Source: Micromonospora sp. MH99 (lineage in GTDB: Bacteria > Actinomycetota > Actinomycetes > Mycobacteriales > Micromonosporaceae). From it: a stretch of DNA of 64,000 bases. The DNA is taken from contig NZ_MUZA01000005.1 in assembly GCF_021442385.1 (NCBI RefSeq), positions 62,001-126,000 on the forward strand. The letters are read 5' to 3'. Shown here piece after piece: positions 29,055 through 37,214 of the stretch. The translations under genes were made by a program, and so were the position numbers. Under the pieces are notes generated by a model that saw nothing but the letters and a program-made list of their open reading frames with translations, was not told where the DNA came from and ran no database searches. Positions within the stretch are counted from its first letter, which is position 1. Each line of letters starts with the position of its first letter.

Positions 29055-29969
29055 ATGACGGCGGAACCGGTCACCACCCCCCAGTCCTTCACCCCGGCAC
29101 AGACACCGCCGACGGTGCGGGCCTCGCTGTCCCCGTCGCGGGCGGCGGATTTCAAGACCTGCCCGCTGCTCTACCGGTTCCGCAGCATCGACCGGCTGCC
29201 GGAGCGCACGACCGTCGAGCAGGCCCGCGGCACGCTGGTGCACGCGGTGCTGGAGCGGCTGTTCGACCTGCCCGCGCAGGCCCGCACGCCGGCCGCGGCC
29301 GGCGACCTGGTGGCCCCCCAGTGGGACCGGCTGGTCACCGAGCAACCGGAGCTGGCCGGGATCTTCGACGGCGCCGAGCCGGCCGGCCCGGTGGAGTTCC
29401 TGCGCTCTGCGGCGGGGCTGCTGGAGGGCTACTTCGCGGTGGAGGATCCGACCCGGCTGGAGCCGGCCGAACGCGAGAGCCTGATCTCGGCGGTCGTCGA
29501 CGAGGAGCTGCTCATCCGGGGCTATCTCGACCGGCTCGACGTCGCCCCGGACGGCGCGCTGCGGGTGGTCGACTACAAGACCGGCGGCGCACCCCGGGAG
29601 GCGTTCGAGGCGCGGGCGCTGTTCCAGCTGAAGTTCTACGCGCTGGTGCTGTGGCGCACCCGGGGGGTGGTGCCCCGGGTGCTGCGTCTGCTCTACCTGC
29701 GCGACGCCGAGGTGTTGGATTACACCCCCGACGCCGAGGAGCTGGTCCGCTTCGAGCGCACGGTGGTGGCGTTGTGGCGGGCGATCGAGCAGGCCACCGC
29801 CCGGCAGGATTTCCGACCCCGTCCGAGCAGGCTGTGCGACTGGTGCAGTCACCAGGCGATCTGCCCCACCTTCGGTGGCACTCCGCCGCCGTTCCCCGTC
29901 GCGGCGGCGAACGCCGATCCGCTGCGTGACGCCCGATCCGCCCCGGTGGTGCCCGGCGCCGACGAGTGA
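29055..29969 (+). CDS. RecB-family PD-(D/E)XK nuclease with Fe-S cysteines
   Basis: A 304-residue nuclease resembling Cas4/AddB nuclease domains. His63 (GTLVHAVLE), Asp159 (GYLDRLD), Asp173 and Lys175 (VVDYKTG) and Gln191 (QLKFYAL) form the PD-(D/E)XK catalytic set. Cys36 plus Cys261, Cys264 and Cys270 (CDWCSHQAIC) match the iron-sulfur cluster staple of this group. It is probably a stand-alone ssDNA exonuclease in repair. No cas1/cas2 genes or CRISPR arrays are near. It is divergent from the M50 operon. Confidence 0.9.
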   Translation: MTAEPVTTPQSFTPAQTPPTVRASLSPSRAADFKTCPLLYRFRSIDRLPERTTVEQARGTLVHAVLERLFDLPAQARTPAAAGDLVAPQWDRLVTEQPELAGIFDGAEPAGPVEFLRSAAGLLEGYFAVEDPTRLEPAERESLISAVVDEELLIRGYLDRLDVAPDGALRVVDYKTGGAPREAFEARALFQLKFYALVLWRTRGVVPRVLRLLYLRDAEVLDYTPDAEELVRFERTVVALWRAIEQATARQDFRPRPSRLCDWCSHQAICPTFGGTPPPFPVAAANADPLRDARSAPVVPGADE

Positions 29970-30138
29970 CCGTCCGGCCCGGCGGTCCGACCGTCGCGAC
30001 GGTGACACGCGCGGCGCGGACCCGACCGCAGCGGTGCGGGCTCGGTCGGGACAGGGCGCCCGGCCGACCTCTACCGTGGTCCGCGACGCGTCCGCCGGTG
30101 GACGCGAGGGTGACCGGCGACGCGGGACGGGAGACGAC

Positions 30139-30825
30139 ATGAGCGATCGGGTGGCCCCGGCACGACCGGTACGGATCCTGCTCGCCGACGACCAGCCGCT
30201 GCTGCGCACGGGCTTCCGGATGGTGCTGGGCGCCGCGGGTGACCTGGACGTGGTGGCGGAGGCCGGCGACGGTGTGGAGGCGGTGGAGCTGTCCCGGCGG
30301 CTCCTGCCCGACGTCGTGCTGATGGACATCCGGATGCCCCGCATGGACGGGGTGGCGGCGACCCGGGCGATCGTCGACTCCCGCCTGCCGGTGCGGGTGC
30401 TGGTGCTGACCACGTTCGACCTCGACGAGTACGTGGTGGGGGCGCTGCGCGCGGGCGCCAGCGGGTTCCTGGCCAAGGACGTACCCGCTGAGGAGCTGAT
30501 CGCGGCGATCCGCACGGTGGCCGGCGGGGACGCGGTGGTCGCGCCGCGGATCCTGCGGCGGCTGCTGGAGCGCTTCGCCGACCTGCTGCCGGATCCGGCG
30601 GCGACGCCGTCGGCGGCGCTCAGCGCGCTCACCGACCGGGAGCGCGAGGTGCTGGTGCAGGTGGCCCGGGGGTTGTCCAACGCCGAGATCGCCGCGGTGC
30701 TGTCGGTGAGCGAGACCACCGTCAAGACCCACGTCGGGCATGTGCTGACCAAGCTGCGGCTGCGCGACCGGGTGCAGGCGGTCGTGCTGGCGTACGAGTC
30801 GGGTCTGGTCCGCCCCCGGGCGTAG
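30139..30825 (+). CDS. NarL/LuxR-family response regulator (orphan)
   Basis: A 228-residue two-domain regulator. The receiver has the acidic pair in ILLADDQPL, the phospho-acceptor Asp in DVVLMDIRMP and the lysine in FLAKD. The C-terminal LuxR helix-turn-helix is LTDREREVLVQVARGLSNAEIA...TVKTHVGHVLTKL. It binds DNA on phosphorylation. No histidine kinase is adjacent, unlike most family members, so its sensor is unknown. ATG 30139 has GGGAG 5 nt upstream. It may relate to the ABC genes 350 bp downstream, but nothing in the sequence proves this. Confidence 0.92.
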   Translation: MSDRVAPARPVRILLADDQPLLRTGFRMVLGAAGDLDVVAEAGDGVEAVELSRRLLPDVVLMDIRMPRMDGVAATRAIVDSRLPVRVLVLTTFDLDEYVVGALRAGASGFLAKDVPAEELIAAIRTVAGGDAVVAPRILRRLLERFADLLPDPAATPSAALSALTDREREVLVQVARGLSNAEIAAVLSVSETTVKTHVGHVLTKLRLRDRVQAVVLAYESGLVRPRA

Positions 30826-31179
30826 CGGACACGCGGCGGCTACCCCACCCGGCGTACTCGAAGATCCCTCCGTGGGGGGACGGCGCTGTTGCCGTGCTCA
30901 CCTACCGTGACCGTAGACGGCTCGGCGCGGTTGACCCTCCTGTGGCGTACGGGGGAAGTGTCGTGTCCGGCGGTGTTTCGTCGGTCGGGAAACCTGTCGA
31001 TCGGCGGCCGGGTCAGGGGCAACCCTGATGCGGCATGGGGGTGCACCCGCAGCGAGAAATCCGCGCCGGGTCCCCCCAGGGGCGGACGGGGCGGGCGCGA
31101 GCAGCGCCGATGATTGAACGGTCACGCCGGACCATCGGGGGGCGGCGTGAGATTCGGACAGACGGAAGAGGTAGATGAC
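30826..31179. other. 354-bp intergenic region before the ABC operon
   Basis: No plausible gene in either direction. A TTGACC near 30929 could be a -35, but no matching -10 lies at 16-18 bp. A short TACCGT-rich stretch near 30902 is also not convincing. The region probably carries the control signals of the ABC transporter operon. Confidence 0.4.
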
Positions 31180-31947
31180 GTGACCGCGACGGTAGGCCAG
31201 CAGGCGCAGGCCGCGGCCCGGGCGAACGACGTGTGGAAGGTGTACGGCAGCGGCGAGGCTCAGGTCATCGCGCTGCGGGGGGTCAGCGCGGAGTTCGAAC
31301 GTGGCCGCTTCACCGCGATCATGGGCCCGTCGGGTTCCGGCAAGTCGACGCTGATGCACTGCCTGGCCGGTCTGGACTCGGTGACCCGGGGGACGGTGTC
31401 GATCGGTGCGACGACGGTCACCGGCCTCGGTGACTCGGGGCTGACGAAGCTGCGCCGGGACAAGGTGGGCTTCATCTTCCAGCAGTTCAACCTGCTGCCG
31501 ACGCTCACCGCGAAGGAGAACATCCTGCTGCCGTTGTCGATCGCCGGTCGCAAGCCGGACCCGGCCTGGTACGACACGGTGATCAAGACGGTGGGCCTGC
31601 AGGACCGGTTGGACCACCGACCGGCGCAGCTCTCCGGCGGTCAGCAGCAGCGGGTGGCGTGTGCGCGGGCGCTGGTCTCCCGCCCCGACGTGATCTTCGC
31701 GGACGAGCCGACCGGCAACCTGGACTCGCGCTCCGGCGCGGAGGTGCTCGGCTTCCTGCGCAACTCCGTGCGTGAGCACGGCCAGACCATCGTCATGGTC
31801 ACCCACGACCCGACCGCCGCGGCGTACGCCGATCGCGTGGTCTTCCTCGCCGACGGGCAGATCGTCTCGGAGTTGATCGAGCCGACCGCCGACACGGTGC
31901 TGGACACCATGAAGAAGCTGGACACCCCGGCTGAGGTGGGCAACTGA
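31180..31947 (+). CDS. ABC transporter ATP-binding protein (MacB/LolD-like)
   Basis: A 255-residue ABC ATPase with Walker A GPSGSGKST, the Q-loop in FQQFNLLP, signature LSGGQQQRV, Walker B VIFADEPTG and the H-loop VTHD. The type matches MacB/LolD ATPases paired with FtsX-domain permeases, which use ATP to do mechanical work across the membrane. The start is set to GTG 31180, with GAGG 8 nt upstream. An upstream in-frame start at 31114 is less likely. Its stop overlaps the permease ATG by one base (TGATG). Confidence 0.93.
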   Translation: MTATVGQQAQAAARANDVWKVYGSGEAQVIALRGVSAEFERGRFTAIMGPSGSGKSTLMHCLAGLDSVTRGTVSIGATTVTGLGDSGLTKLRRDKVGFIFQQFNLLPTLTAKENILLPLSIAGRKPDPAWYDTVIKTVGLQDRLDHRPAQLSGGQQQRVACARALVSRPDVIFADEPTGNLDSRSGAEVLGFLRNSVREHGQTIVMVTHDPTAAAYADRVVFLADGQIVSELIEPTADTVLDTMKKLDTPAEVGN

Positions 31948-34502
31948 TGTTCCGGGCGACACTCAAGAGTCTGCTGGCCCGCAAGGTCCGGCTGATCCTG
32001 TCCGGGCTGGCGGTGGTGCTCGGGGTCATGTTCGTCTCCGGCGCGTTCGTGCTGACCGACACGCTGGGCCGCTCCTTCGACTCGGTCTTCGCCGACGGTT
32101 TCTCCGAGATCGACGTGAACGTCGCGGCGAAGCCGAAGGTGCAGGTCGACGAGATGGAGGGCGAGCAGACCGCCGCTCCGCTGCCGGCCGCCGTGGTGGA
32201 CCGGGTCAAGCAGGTGCCGGGCGTGGCCTCGGCGACCGGCATCGTCAACGCCGACGGGGCCCGGGTGATCGGCAGCAACGGCAAGGTGATCACCTCGTTC
32301 GGTCCGCCCCAGTTGGGCGAGAACTGGATCGGCGAGACCGACCTGATGCAGTTGCGGGAGGGGCGCGCGCCGCAGGCCGAGGACGAGATTGTTCTCAACA
32401 AGGCGCTGGCCACGGCCGCGAAGGTGCAGGTCGGCCAGAAGGTCGGGGTGCTCACCGCGTTCGAGTCGAAGAAGCGGGACTTCACCCTGGTCGGGATCAT
32501 GGGTTACAGCGGTGACCGGGACTCGATCGGCGGGGTCAACGAGGTCTTCTTCACCACGCCGGTGGCGCAGCGGCTGATGCTGGGCGAGCCGGACACGTTC
32601 AGCAGCATCACGCTGCGCGCCGCCGACGGTGTCTCGGACGAGCGGCTGCGCGACGACCTGGCCCGGACCCTGGGCGCGGACTTCGAGGTCAAGACGGGCA
32701 AGCAGGTGGCCGCGGACGCCTCTGCCGGGCTGAAGGAGGGCCTGTCCTTCTTCAACAAGATCCTGCTCGGCTTCGCCGCGGTGGCGCTGCTGGTGGGCAC
32801 GTTCCTGATCCTCAACACCTTCTCGATCATCGTGGCGCAGCGGACTCGGGAGCTGGCGCTGATGCGCGCGATCGGCGCCAGCGGCCGACAGATCATCGGT
32901 TCGGTGGTGCTGGAGGCCATCGCGGTCGGGTTGATCGCGTCGGTGCTCGGCCTGGCGGCCGGCATCGGTGTGGGGGCGCTGCTGGCGTTCCTGTTCGGCA
33001 AGTTGGCCGGTGGGCTGACCCTGGCCGGGATCGGCGTGCCGGCGGCAGCGGTGATCGGTTCCTTCGGCGTCGGTCTGGTGATCACCGTGGTGGCGGCGCT
33101 GCTGCCGGCGCTGCGGGCATCCCGGATCCCGCCGATCGCCGCCATGCAGGACGTGGCGACCCCGGACCGGCCGCTGACCAAGATCACGGTTGCCGGGTCG
33201 GTGGTCACCGGCATCGGCGCGCTGCTGCTTTTCCTTGGGCTCAGCGGCAACGCGGGTGGTCAGACTCTGTCCACCATCCTGGGTGGGGTGCTGTTCGCCT
33301 TCATCGGCGTGGCGCTGCTGACCCCGCTGATCAGTCGGCCGGTGGTGAGCCTGCTCGGCGCGATCTTCTCCTGGTCGGTGCCGGGCCAACTGGGCCGGCT
33401 GAACTCGGGGCGCAACCCGCGCCGCACCGCGATCACCGCGGCCGCGCTGATGGTCGGCATCGCGCTGGTCACCGGCGTCACGGTGATCCTCGATTCGGCC
33501 AAGGGCAGCATCAGCGCCCTCGCCCAGGACACCATCAAGGCCGAGCTGGTGATCTCCGGCCAGCAGGGCGGGCCGCGTCCGCCGAGCTTCGACCCGGGTG
33601 TCCTGGACCGGGCCAAGGCCCTGCCCGGCGTGCAGTTGGTCGACGGCGAGTACGGCGACATGGCCAGGATCAACGGCGAGGGCACCTGGGTGGCGGCGAG
33701 CAGCGACGTCGCGTCGCTGCGGCAGATCTTCGGCGCGAAGGCCACCGCCGGTGACATCGACCGGCTCGGACCGACCCAGATGCTCGCCAGCTCCGACACC
33801 GCCAAGTCCCGTGGCTGGTCGGTCGGCTCGACGGTGAACGTGCAGCTCACCCGGGGCGAGGCCCGGACGTACACGATCAGCGGCATCTACGAGTCGTCGC
33901 AGCTGACCAACCCGGTGACGTTGCCGGCGACCGCGGCGAAGGACTTCGCCATCCCGCAGCCCATCCAGGGCTTCATCCAGCTGGCGCCGGGCGCCCGGGT
34001 GGCCGACGTGCAGCCGCAGGTGGAGGCGCTGCTCGCGGACAGCCCCGAGGTGTCGGTGGCCGACCGGGACGCGTTCATCCAGCAGCAGATGAGCTCGCTC
34101 GACGGGCTGCTCACGATGATCCAGATCCTGCTGGCGCTGGCCATTGTGATCGCCGTCCTGGGCATCGTCAACACCCTCGCGCTGTCGGTGCTGGAGCGGA
34201 CCCGGGAACTGGGGCTGCTGCGGGCCATCGGCCTGCGCCGCGGGCAGACCATGGGCATGATCACGGTCGAGGCGGTGGTGATCTCCGTGTTCGGCGCGCT
34301 GCTGGGCGTGGCGGTCGGCAGCGGCCTCGGCGCCGCAGTGGTCGAGGCGCTCAAGGACGAGGGCATCACCGACCTGATCCTGCCGTGGGGGCAGATGGGC
34401 GTCTTCCTCGGTCTCGCCGCGATCATCGGGGTGGTGGCGGCGGTGCTGCCCGCCGTGCGGGCGGCCCGGATCAACGTCCTGGGCGCGATCGCCCACGACT
34501 GA
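31947..34502 (+). CDS. FtsX-domain ABC transporter permease (8-10 TM)
   Basis: An 851-residue permease with an N-terminal transmembrane helix, a large extracytoplasmic MacB-like domain (about 40-245), an FtsX core (about 270-400), a second extracellular domain and a final FtsX domain (about 710-851) ending AARINVLGAIAHD. This duplicated layout is typical of actinobacterial MacB-like systems that export peptides, lipids or antibiotics, or act in envelope stress. It is coupled to the ATPase gene by a 1-bp overlap, and a terminator follows the stop. Confidence 0.92.
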   Translation: MFRATLKSLLARKVRLILSGLAVVLGVMFVSGAFVLTDTLGRSFDSVFADGFSEIDVNVAAKPKVQVDEMEGEQTAAPLPAAVVDRVKQVPGVASATGIVNADGARVIGSNGKVITSFGPPQLGENWIGETDLMQLREGRAPQAEDEIVLNKALATAAKVQVGQKVGVLTAFESKKRDFTLVGIMGYSGDRDSIGGVNEVFFTTPVAQRLMLGEPDTFSSITLRAADGVSDERLRDDLARTLGADFEVKTGKQVAADASAGLKEGLSFFNKILLGFAAVALLVGTFLILNTFSIIVAQRTRELALMRAIGASGRQIIGSVVLEAIAVGLIASVLGLAAGIGVGALLAFLFGKLAGGLTLAGIGVPAAAVIGSFGVGLVITVVAALLPALRASRIPPIAAMQDVATPDRPLTKITVAGSVVTGIGALLLFLGLSGNAGGQTLSTILGGVLFAFIGVALLTPLISRPVVSLLGAIFSWSVPGQLGRLNSGRNPRRTAITAAALMVGIALVTGVTVILDSAKGSISALAQDTIKAELVISGQQGGPRPPSFDPGVLDRAKALPGVQLVDGEYGDMARINGEGTWVAASSDVASLRQIFGAKATAGDIDRLGPTQMLASSDTAKSRGWSVGSTVNVQLTRGEARTYTISGIYESSQLTNPVTLPATAAKDFAIPQPIQGFIQLAPGARVADVQPQVEALLADSPEVSVADRDAFIQQQMSSLDGLLTMIQILLALAIVIAVLGIVNTLALSVLERTRELGLLRAIGLRRGQTMGMITVEAVVISVFGALLGVAVGSGLGAAVVEALKDEGITDLILPWGQMGVFLGLAAIIGVVAAVLPAVRAARINVLGAIAHD

Positions 34503-34513
34503 CGTCGGGCAGG

Positions 34514-34552
34514 AAAAAGGGGGATCCCGCACTTGCGGGGTCCCCCTTTTTT
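34514..34552. terminator. Bidirectional Rho-independent terminator
   Basis: A 17-bp stem with one G-U pair (arms 34514-34530 and 34535-34551, 4-nt loop), A-tract on one side and T6 on the other. It ends the ABC operon on plus and the phosphatase gene on minus. Confidence 0.9.
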
Positions 34553-34556
34553 CGCC

Positions 34557-35276
34557 TCAGGCCACGGCGCGGTCGGCCAGCAGGGCCGCGAGCACCTCCA
34601 GGTCCACGCCCGTCAGGCTCTCCACCTGGTGTACGCCGGTCCCGTCGGGCAACGGCACCTCGGCGGGTACGGCCAGCACGGCCGCGCCGGAGGCGAGCGC
34701 GCTGGCCACCCCGGTCGGCGAGTCCTCGATCGCCACACACCGCTCGATCGGCACGCCGAGCAGCCGCGCGGCGGTCAGGTAGGGCTCCGGGTGGGGCTTG
34801 GCCGCGACCACCTCGTCGCCGGCGACCACCACGTCGAAGGTGTCCCGCCCCAGGGTGTCCAGGGCGATCTCGACGAGGGCCCGCGGGCTGGACGTGACCA
34901 GCGCCGTGGGGATTCCCGCCGCGCGGACCGCGTGCACCAGGTCGAACGCCCCCGGCCGCCAGGGCAGACCGGCCCGGAACAGGTCCAGGATCCGGGCGTT
35001 GATCCACGCCGCGCTGACCTCGGGATCCCGTTCGGGCTGCCCCAGGTCGTCGTGCAGGATGCGCATCGACTCGGCCATGGCGGTGCCGACGATCGACCGG
35101 CGGGCGTCGGCGGAGAGGTCACCGCCGTACTCGCGCGCCAGTTCCTGCAGCGCGACGTCCCACAGCTTCTCGCTGTCCACCAGCGTGCCGTCCATGTCGA
35201 AGAGCACGGCGGCGGGGTGTTGGCTGCTCAGCGGATCCTCCAGGGTCGTGGGCGACACCGGCGATCCTGCCAGCAC
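34557..35276 (-). CDS. HAD-superfamily phosphatase (beta-phosphoglucomutase/GS1-like)
   Basis: A 239-residue HAD hydrolase with the full set: motif I FDMDGTLVDSE, motif II VTSSPRAL, the lysine in AAKPHPEPY and motif IV EDSPTGVASA. A four-helix cap follows motif I, as in beta-phosphoglucomutase and sugar phosphatases. Substrate unknown. The start is uncertain: GTG 35276 gives MLAGSPVSP, while GTG 35258 is also possible and loses six non-conserved residues. It converges on the ABC permease and shares its terminator. Confidence 0.88.
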   Translation of the reverse strand: MLAGSPVSPTTLEDPLSSQHPAAVLFDMDGTLVDSEKLWDVALQELAREYGGDLSADARRSIVGTAMAESMRILHDDLGQPERDPEVSAAWINARILDLFRAGLPWRPGAFDLVHAVRAAGIPTALVTSSPRALVEIALDTLGRDTFDVVVAGDEVVAAKPHPEPYLTAARLLGVPIERCVAIEDSPTGVASALASGAAVLAVPAEVPLPDGTGVHQVESLTGVDLEVLAALLADRAVA

Positions 35277-35328
35277 GGCCCGTGGCCGGTGGCGGCAACG
35301 GGCGTCGGGGTGATCCGGGCAACCCCGC

Positions 35329-36072
35329 TCAGCCCAGGCCGCACTCGGAGAGCGAACGCTCGTAGCCGCGGAAGAACATGTCGGTGCGCTGCTCGGCGGT
35401 GCCGTGCGCGCCCTCGGCGAACCACGGCTGGTCGGGGTCGTCGCCGACGGCCGCCACCCCCTCCCGGAACTCGTCCAGGTCGCCCTCGGCGAGGCTCAGG
35501 TCGCCGGAGCGCACCGAATCGCCGAGGTACGCCCCCGCCATGCAGTCGGCCTGCAACTCCTGCTGGATGGTGTAGCTGTAGTTGATGCCGAGGCGCACCT
35601 GGATGCCGTGGGCGTACTCGTGGCCGAGCAGGTAGAACACGAACGCGTCACCGACCTCGCGGAACGCCGCCACCGACCAGGCGACGTCGTACGCGATGAA
35701 GTCGCCCTGCGAGCAGTAGACCGCGTTGTTGCGGGGCAGCGGCTGCCCGCCGCAGGACACCTCGCCGGCCCGCTGGTACGGGGTGACCCGCCGGATGGGT
35801 TGGAAGCGCTTGCCGGACGCCTTGAACTGGCCCGCCCAGTAGCGCTCGGCGACCGCCTGCGCGTCGGCGACGTCCTGCTTGAACTCGGCCACGCTCGTGG
35901 TGCTGTCGGCGCGGGTGGTGCTCGGCCCCGGCGAGGCGGCCGACGGGTTCGCTCCCGGGCGTTCGCCCTCCGGCTCGGCCAGCCCACCGCCGGCGCAGGC
36001 GAGCGACACCAGCGCGGCGACCACCAGGCCCGCCAGGGGCCCCCGGGCGTCGCGTCCTGACCATGGCCCCAC
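35329..36072 (-). CDS. Lipoprotein zinc metallopeptidase (YpfJ-like, neutral zinc metallopeptidase)
   Basis: A 247-residue exported protein. The hydrophobic N-terminus ends in a lipobox (VSLAC), so it is likely a lipoprotein. The zincin motif is HEYAHGIQ, with a further Glu in QQELQADC, as in the neutral zinc metallopeptidase (YpfJ) family. Substrate unknown. GTG 36072 is chosen because GGGGAGG lies 4 nt upstream; a longer frame to 36171 would add a non-hydrophobic Arg-rich segment before the signal. Confidence 0.85.
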   Translation of the reverse strand: MGPWSGRDARGPLAGLVVAALVSLACAGGGLAEPEGERPGANPSAASPGPSTTRADSTTSVAEFKQDVADAQAVAERYWAGQFKASGKRFQPIRRVTPYQRAGEVSCGGQPLPRNNAVYCSQGDFIAYDVAWSVAAFREVGDAFVFYLLGHEYAHGIQVRLGINYSYTIQQELQADCMAGAYLGDSVRSGDLSLAEGDLDEFREGVAAVGDDPDQPWFAEGAHGTAEQRTDMFFRGYERSLSECGLG

Positions 36073-36284
36073 TGTGCCTCCCCAGACCTCGGCGCTCGCA
36101 CGGCGCAGTACCCCGACGGTACGACCGCCACGCCCATCGGATCCCACGCACCACCGGGCCGGGCGGTTCACGGGCGGGCCGGCCGGGCGGCTCGACCCGC
36201 AGACCGGCCGGGCGGTTCACGTGGCCGGCGCTGGCCGCCACAATGGCCCGGGGCGGACGTGGCCGTCCTCGGGAGGAGGGCGAC

Positions 36285-36647
36285 GTGCACGTGCTGGGCA
36301 GCCGTCGACGAAGCCAACCGGCCCCGGCGCATGTCGTGTGGCGGTCGCTGCGTGACCCGTACGAGGCCGGCAGTCGTCAGTGGTTGGAGTTGCGCGACGA
36401 CGAGGTGCCGCCCCGGGTGGTGGCGGGCTACGCGCCGGTGCTGCTGGTGTGGTCGTCGCTGTGGCCACACCGGCCGCTGGACCGGATCCGCTTCGATGTG
36501 ACGCACGGCCTGCCCGGCGGGGACTGCACGCTGCGCTGGACCCTGACCACCGAGGCGGACCTACCGAGCGAGAGCACCCTCGGCTACCTGCGGCACCGCC
36601 TCAACTACCTGATCAACAACCGCCTCCGCCTCTCCTACGGCCAGTAA
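36285..36647 (+). CDS. Conserved hypothetical protein
   Basis: A 120-residue soluble protein with a basic N-terminus and a central DVTHGLPGGDCTLRWTLTT, ending in LRHRLNYLINNRLRLSYGQ. The pattern is steady across its length and resembles a compact alpha/beta domain, but I do not recognise the family. GTG 36285 has GGGAGGAGGG 4 nt upstream. A large hairpin repeat begins right after its stop codon. It is divergent from the metallopeptidase gene. Confidence 0.7.
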   Translation: MHVLGSRRRSQPAPAHVVWRSLRDPYEAGSRQWLELRDDEVPPRVVAGYAPVLLVWSSLWPHRPLDRIRFDVTHGLPGGDCTLRWTLTTEADLPSESTLGYLRHRLNYLINNRLRLSYGQ

Positions 36648-36649
36648 GC

Positions 36650-36716
36650 CCCGTCGATCATGAAGTTGTTGCCCTCGGACGCGGCGTGTCGGGGCAACAA
36701 CTTTCTGGTCAACGGG
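36650..36716. repeat. Imperfect 25-bp inverted repeat (REP-like or terminator)
   Basis: Arms 36650-36674 and 36692-36716, 25 bp each with four mismatches and a 17-nt loop; the inner 12 bp (AAGTTGTTGCCC) are perfect. It lies 2 bp after a stop codon. Its AT-rich inner arms stand out from the surrounding GC-rich sequence, suggesting a dispersed repeat element that may also terminate transcription. Confidence 0.65.
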
Positions 36717-36733
36717 TCTGGTGGGGGCGGGAA

Positions 36734-36760
36734 TGTCCGGGGAGCGGGGTTGGGTTCGAC
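36734..36760 (+). promoter_or_regulatory. Candidate ECF42-type promoter
   Basis: TGTCCG (36734-36739) and CGAC (36757-36760) separated by 17 bp, 49 nt before the YciI start. This closely resembles the TGTCGA / CGA-type promoter reported for ECF42 sigma factors, with one mismatch in the -35. It suggests autoregulation by the sigma factor encoded next. Confidence 0.5.
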
Positions 36761-36808
36761 GTTTCCGGTGAGCGGTGCCGGGGCGGCACCGGAGACAGGA
36801 GGGCCACC

Positions 36809-37210
36809 GTGAAGTACATGATTCTGCTCTACGGGTCGCAGCAGGACTACGACGTGCTGTCGGGGCGGGCGTCCGACCGACCGGCCATGTCCGCCGAGCA
36901 GATCGCGGCCATGCACCAGCACATGGAGACGTTCCACCAGGCGCTCGCCGAATCCGGGGAACTCGTCGACGCGCGGGGCCTCAGCGAGCCGGTGCACGCC
37001 CGTCGCGTGCGGGTACGCGACGGGGCGTCCGTCATCACCGACGGCCCGTACCCGGAGACGCAGGAGGTGCTCGCGGGTTACACGATCGTGGAGTGCGCCA
37101 GCTTCGACCGGGCCACCGAGATCGCCGCCGGCCTGGTCGACCCGGACAGCCCCGGCGCGTACGTGGACGTGCGGCCGGTGCTGGACGGCGTCGAGGACCT
37201 GGCCGGCTGA
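36809..37210 (+). CDS. YciI/DGPF-domain protein, ECF42 partner
   Basis: A 133-residue YCII-related protein with the diagnostic VITDGPYPETQEVLAGY (DGPF/DGPY loop). Such genes are almost always next to ECF42 sigma factors and are part of their regulon; their biochemical role is unknown. GTG 36809 has GGAGG 6 nt upstream. Its stop is 4 bp before the sigma gene, so the two form an operon. The usual arrangement has one to several DGPF genes; here one is present. Confidence 0.9.
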   Translation: MKYMILLYGSQQDYDVLSGRASDRPAMSAEQIAAMHQHMETFHQALAESGELVDARGLSEPVHARRVRVRDGASVITDGPYPETQEVLAGYTIVECASFDRATEIAAGLVDPDSPGAYVDVRPVLDGVEDLAG

Positions 37211-37214
37211 CCAG

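Noticed and set aside
29055-29969. Cas4 nuclease of a CRISPR system
   Set aside because: The Fe-S RecB-like protein resembles Cas4, but no cas1, cas2 or repeat array is nearby; a stand-alone nuclease is more likely.
30920-30960. Sigma-A promoter TTGACC before the ABC operon
   Set aside because: No TANNNT at 16-18 bp downstream.
31641-34532. Long minus-strand frame opposite the ABC operon
   Set aside because: Low-complexity His/Gln/Asp/Arg-rich translation; the plus strand has complete ABC ATPase and FtsX permease genes.
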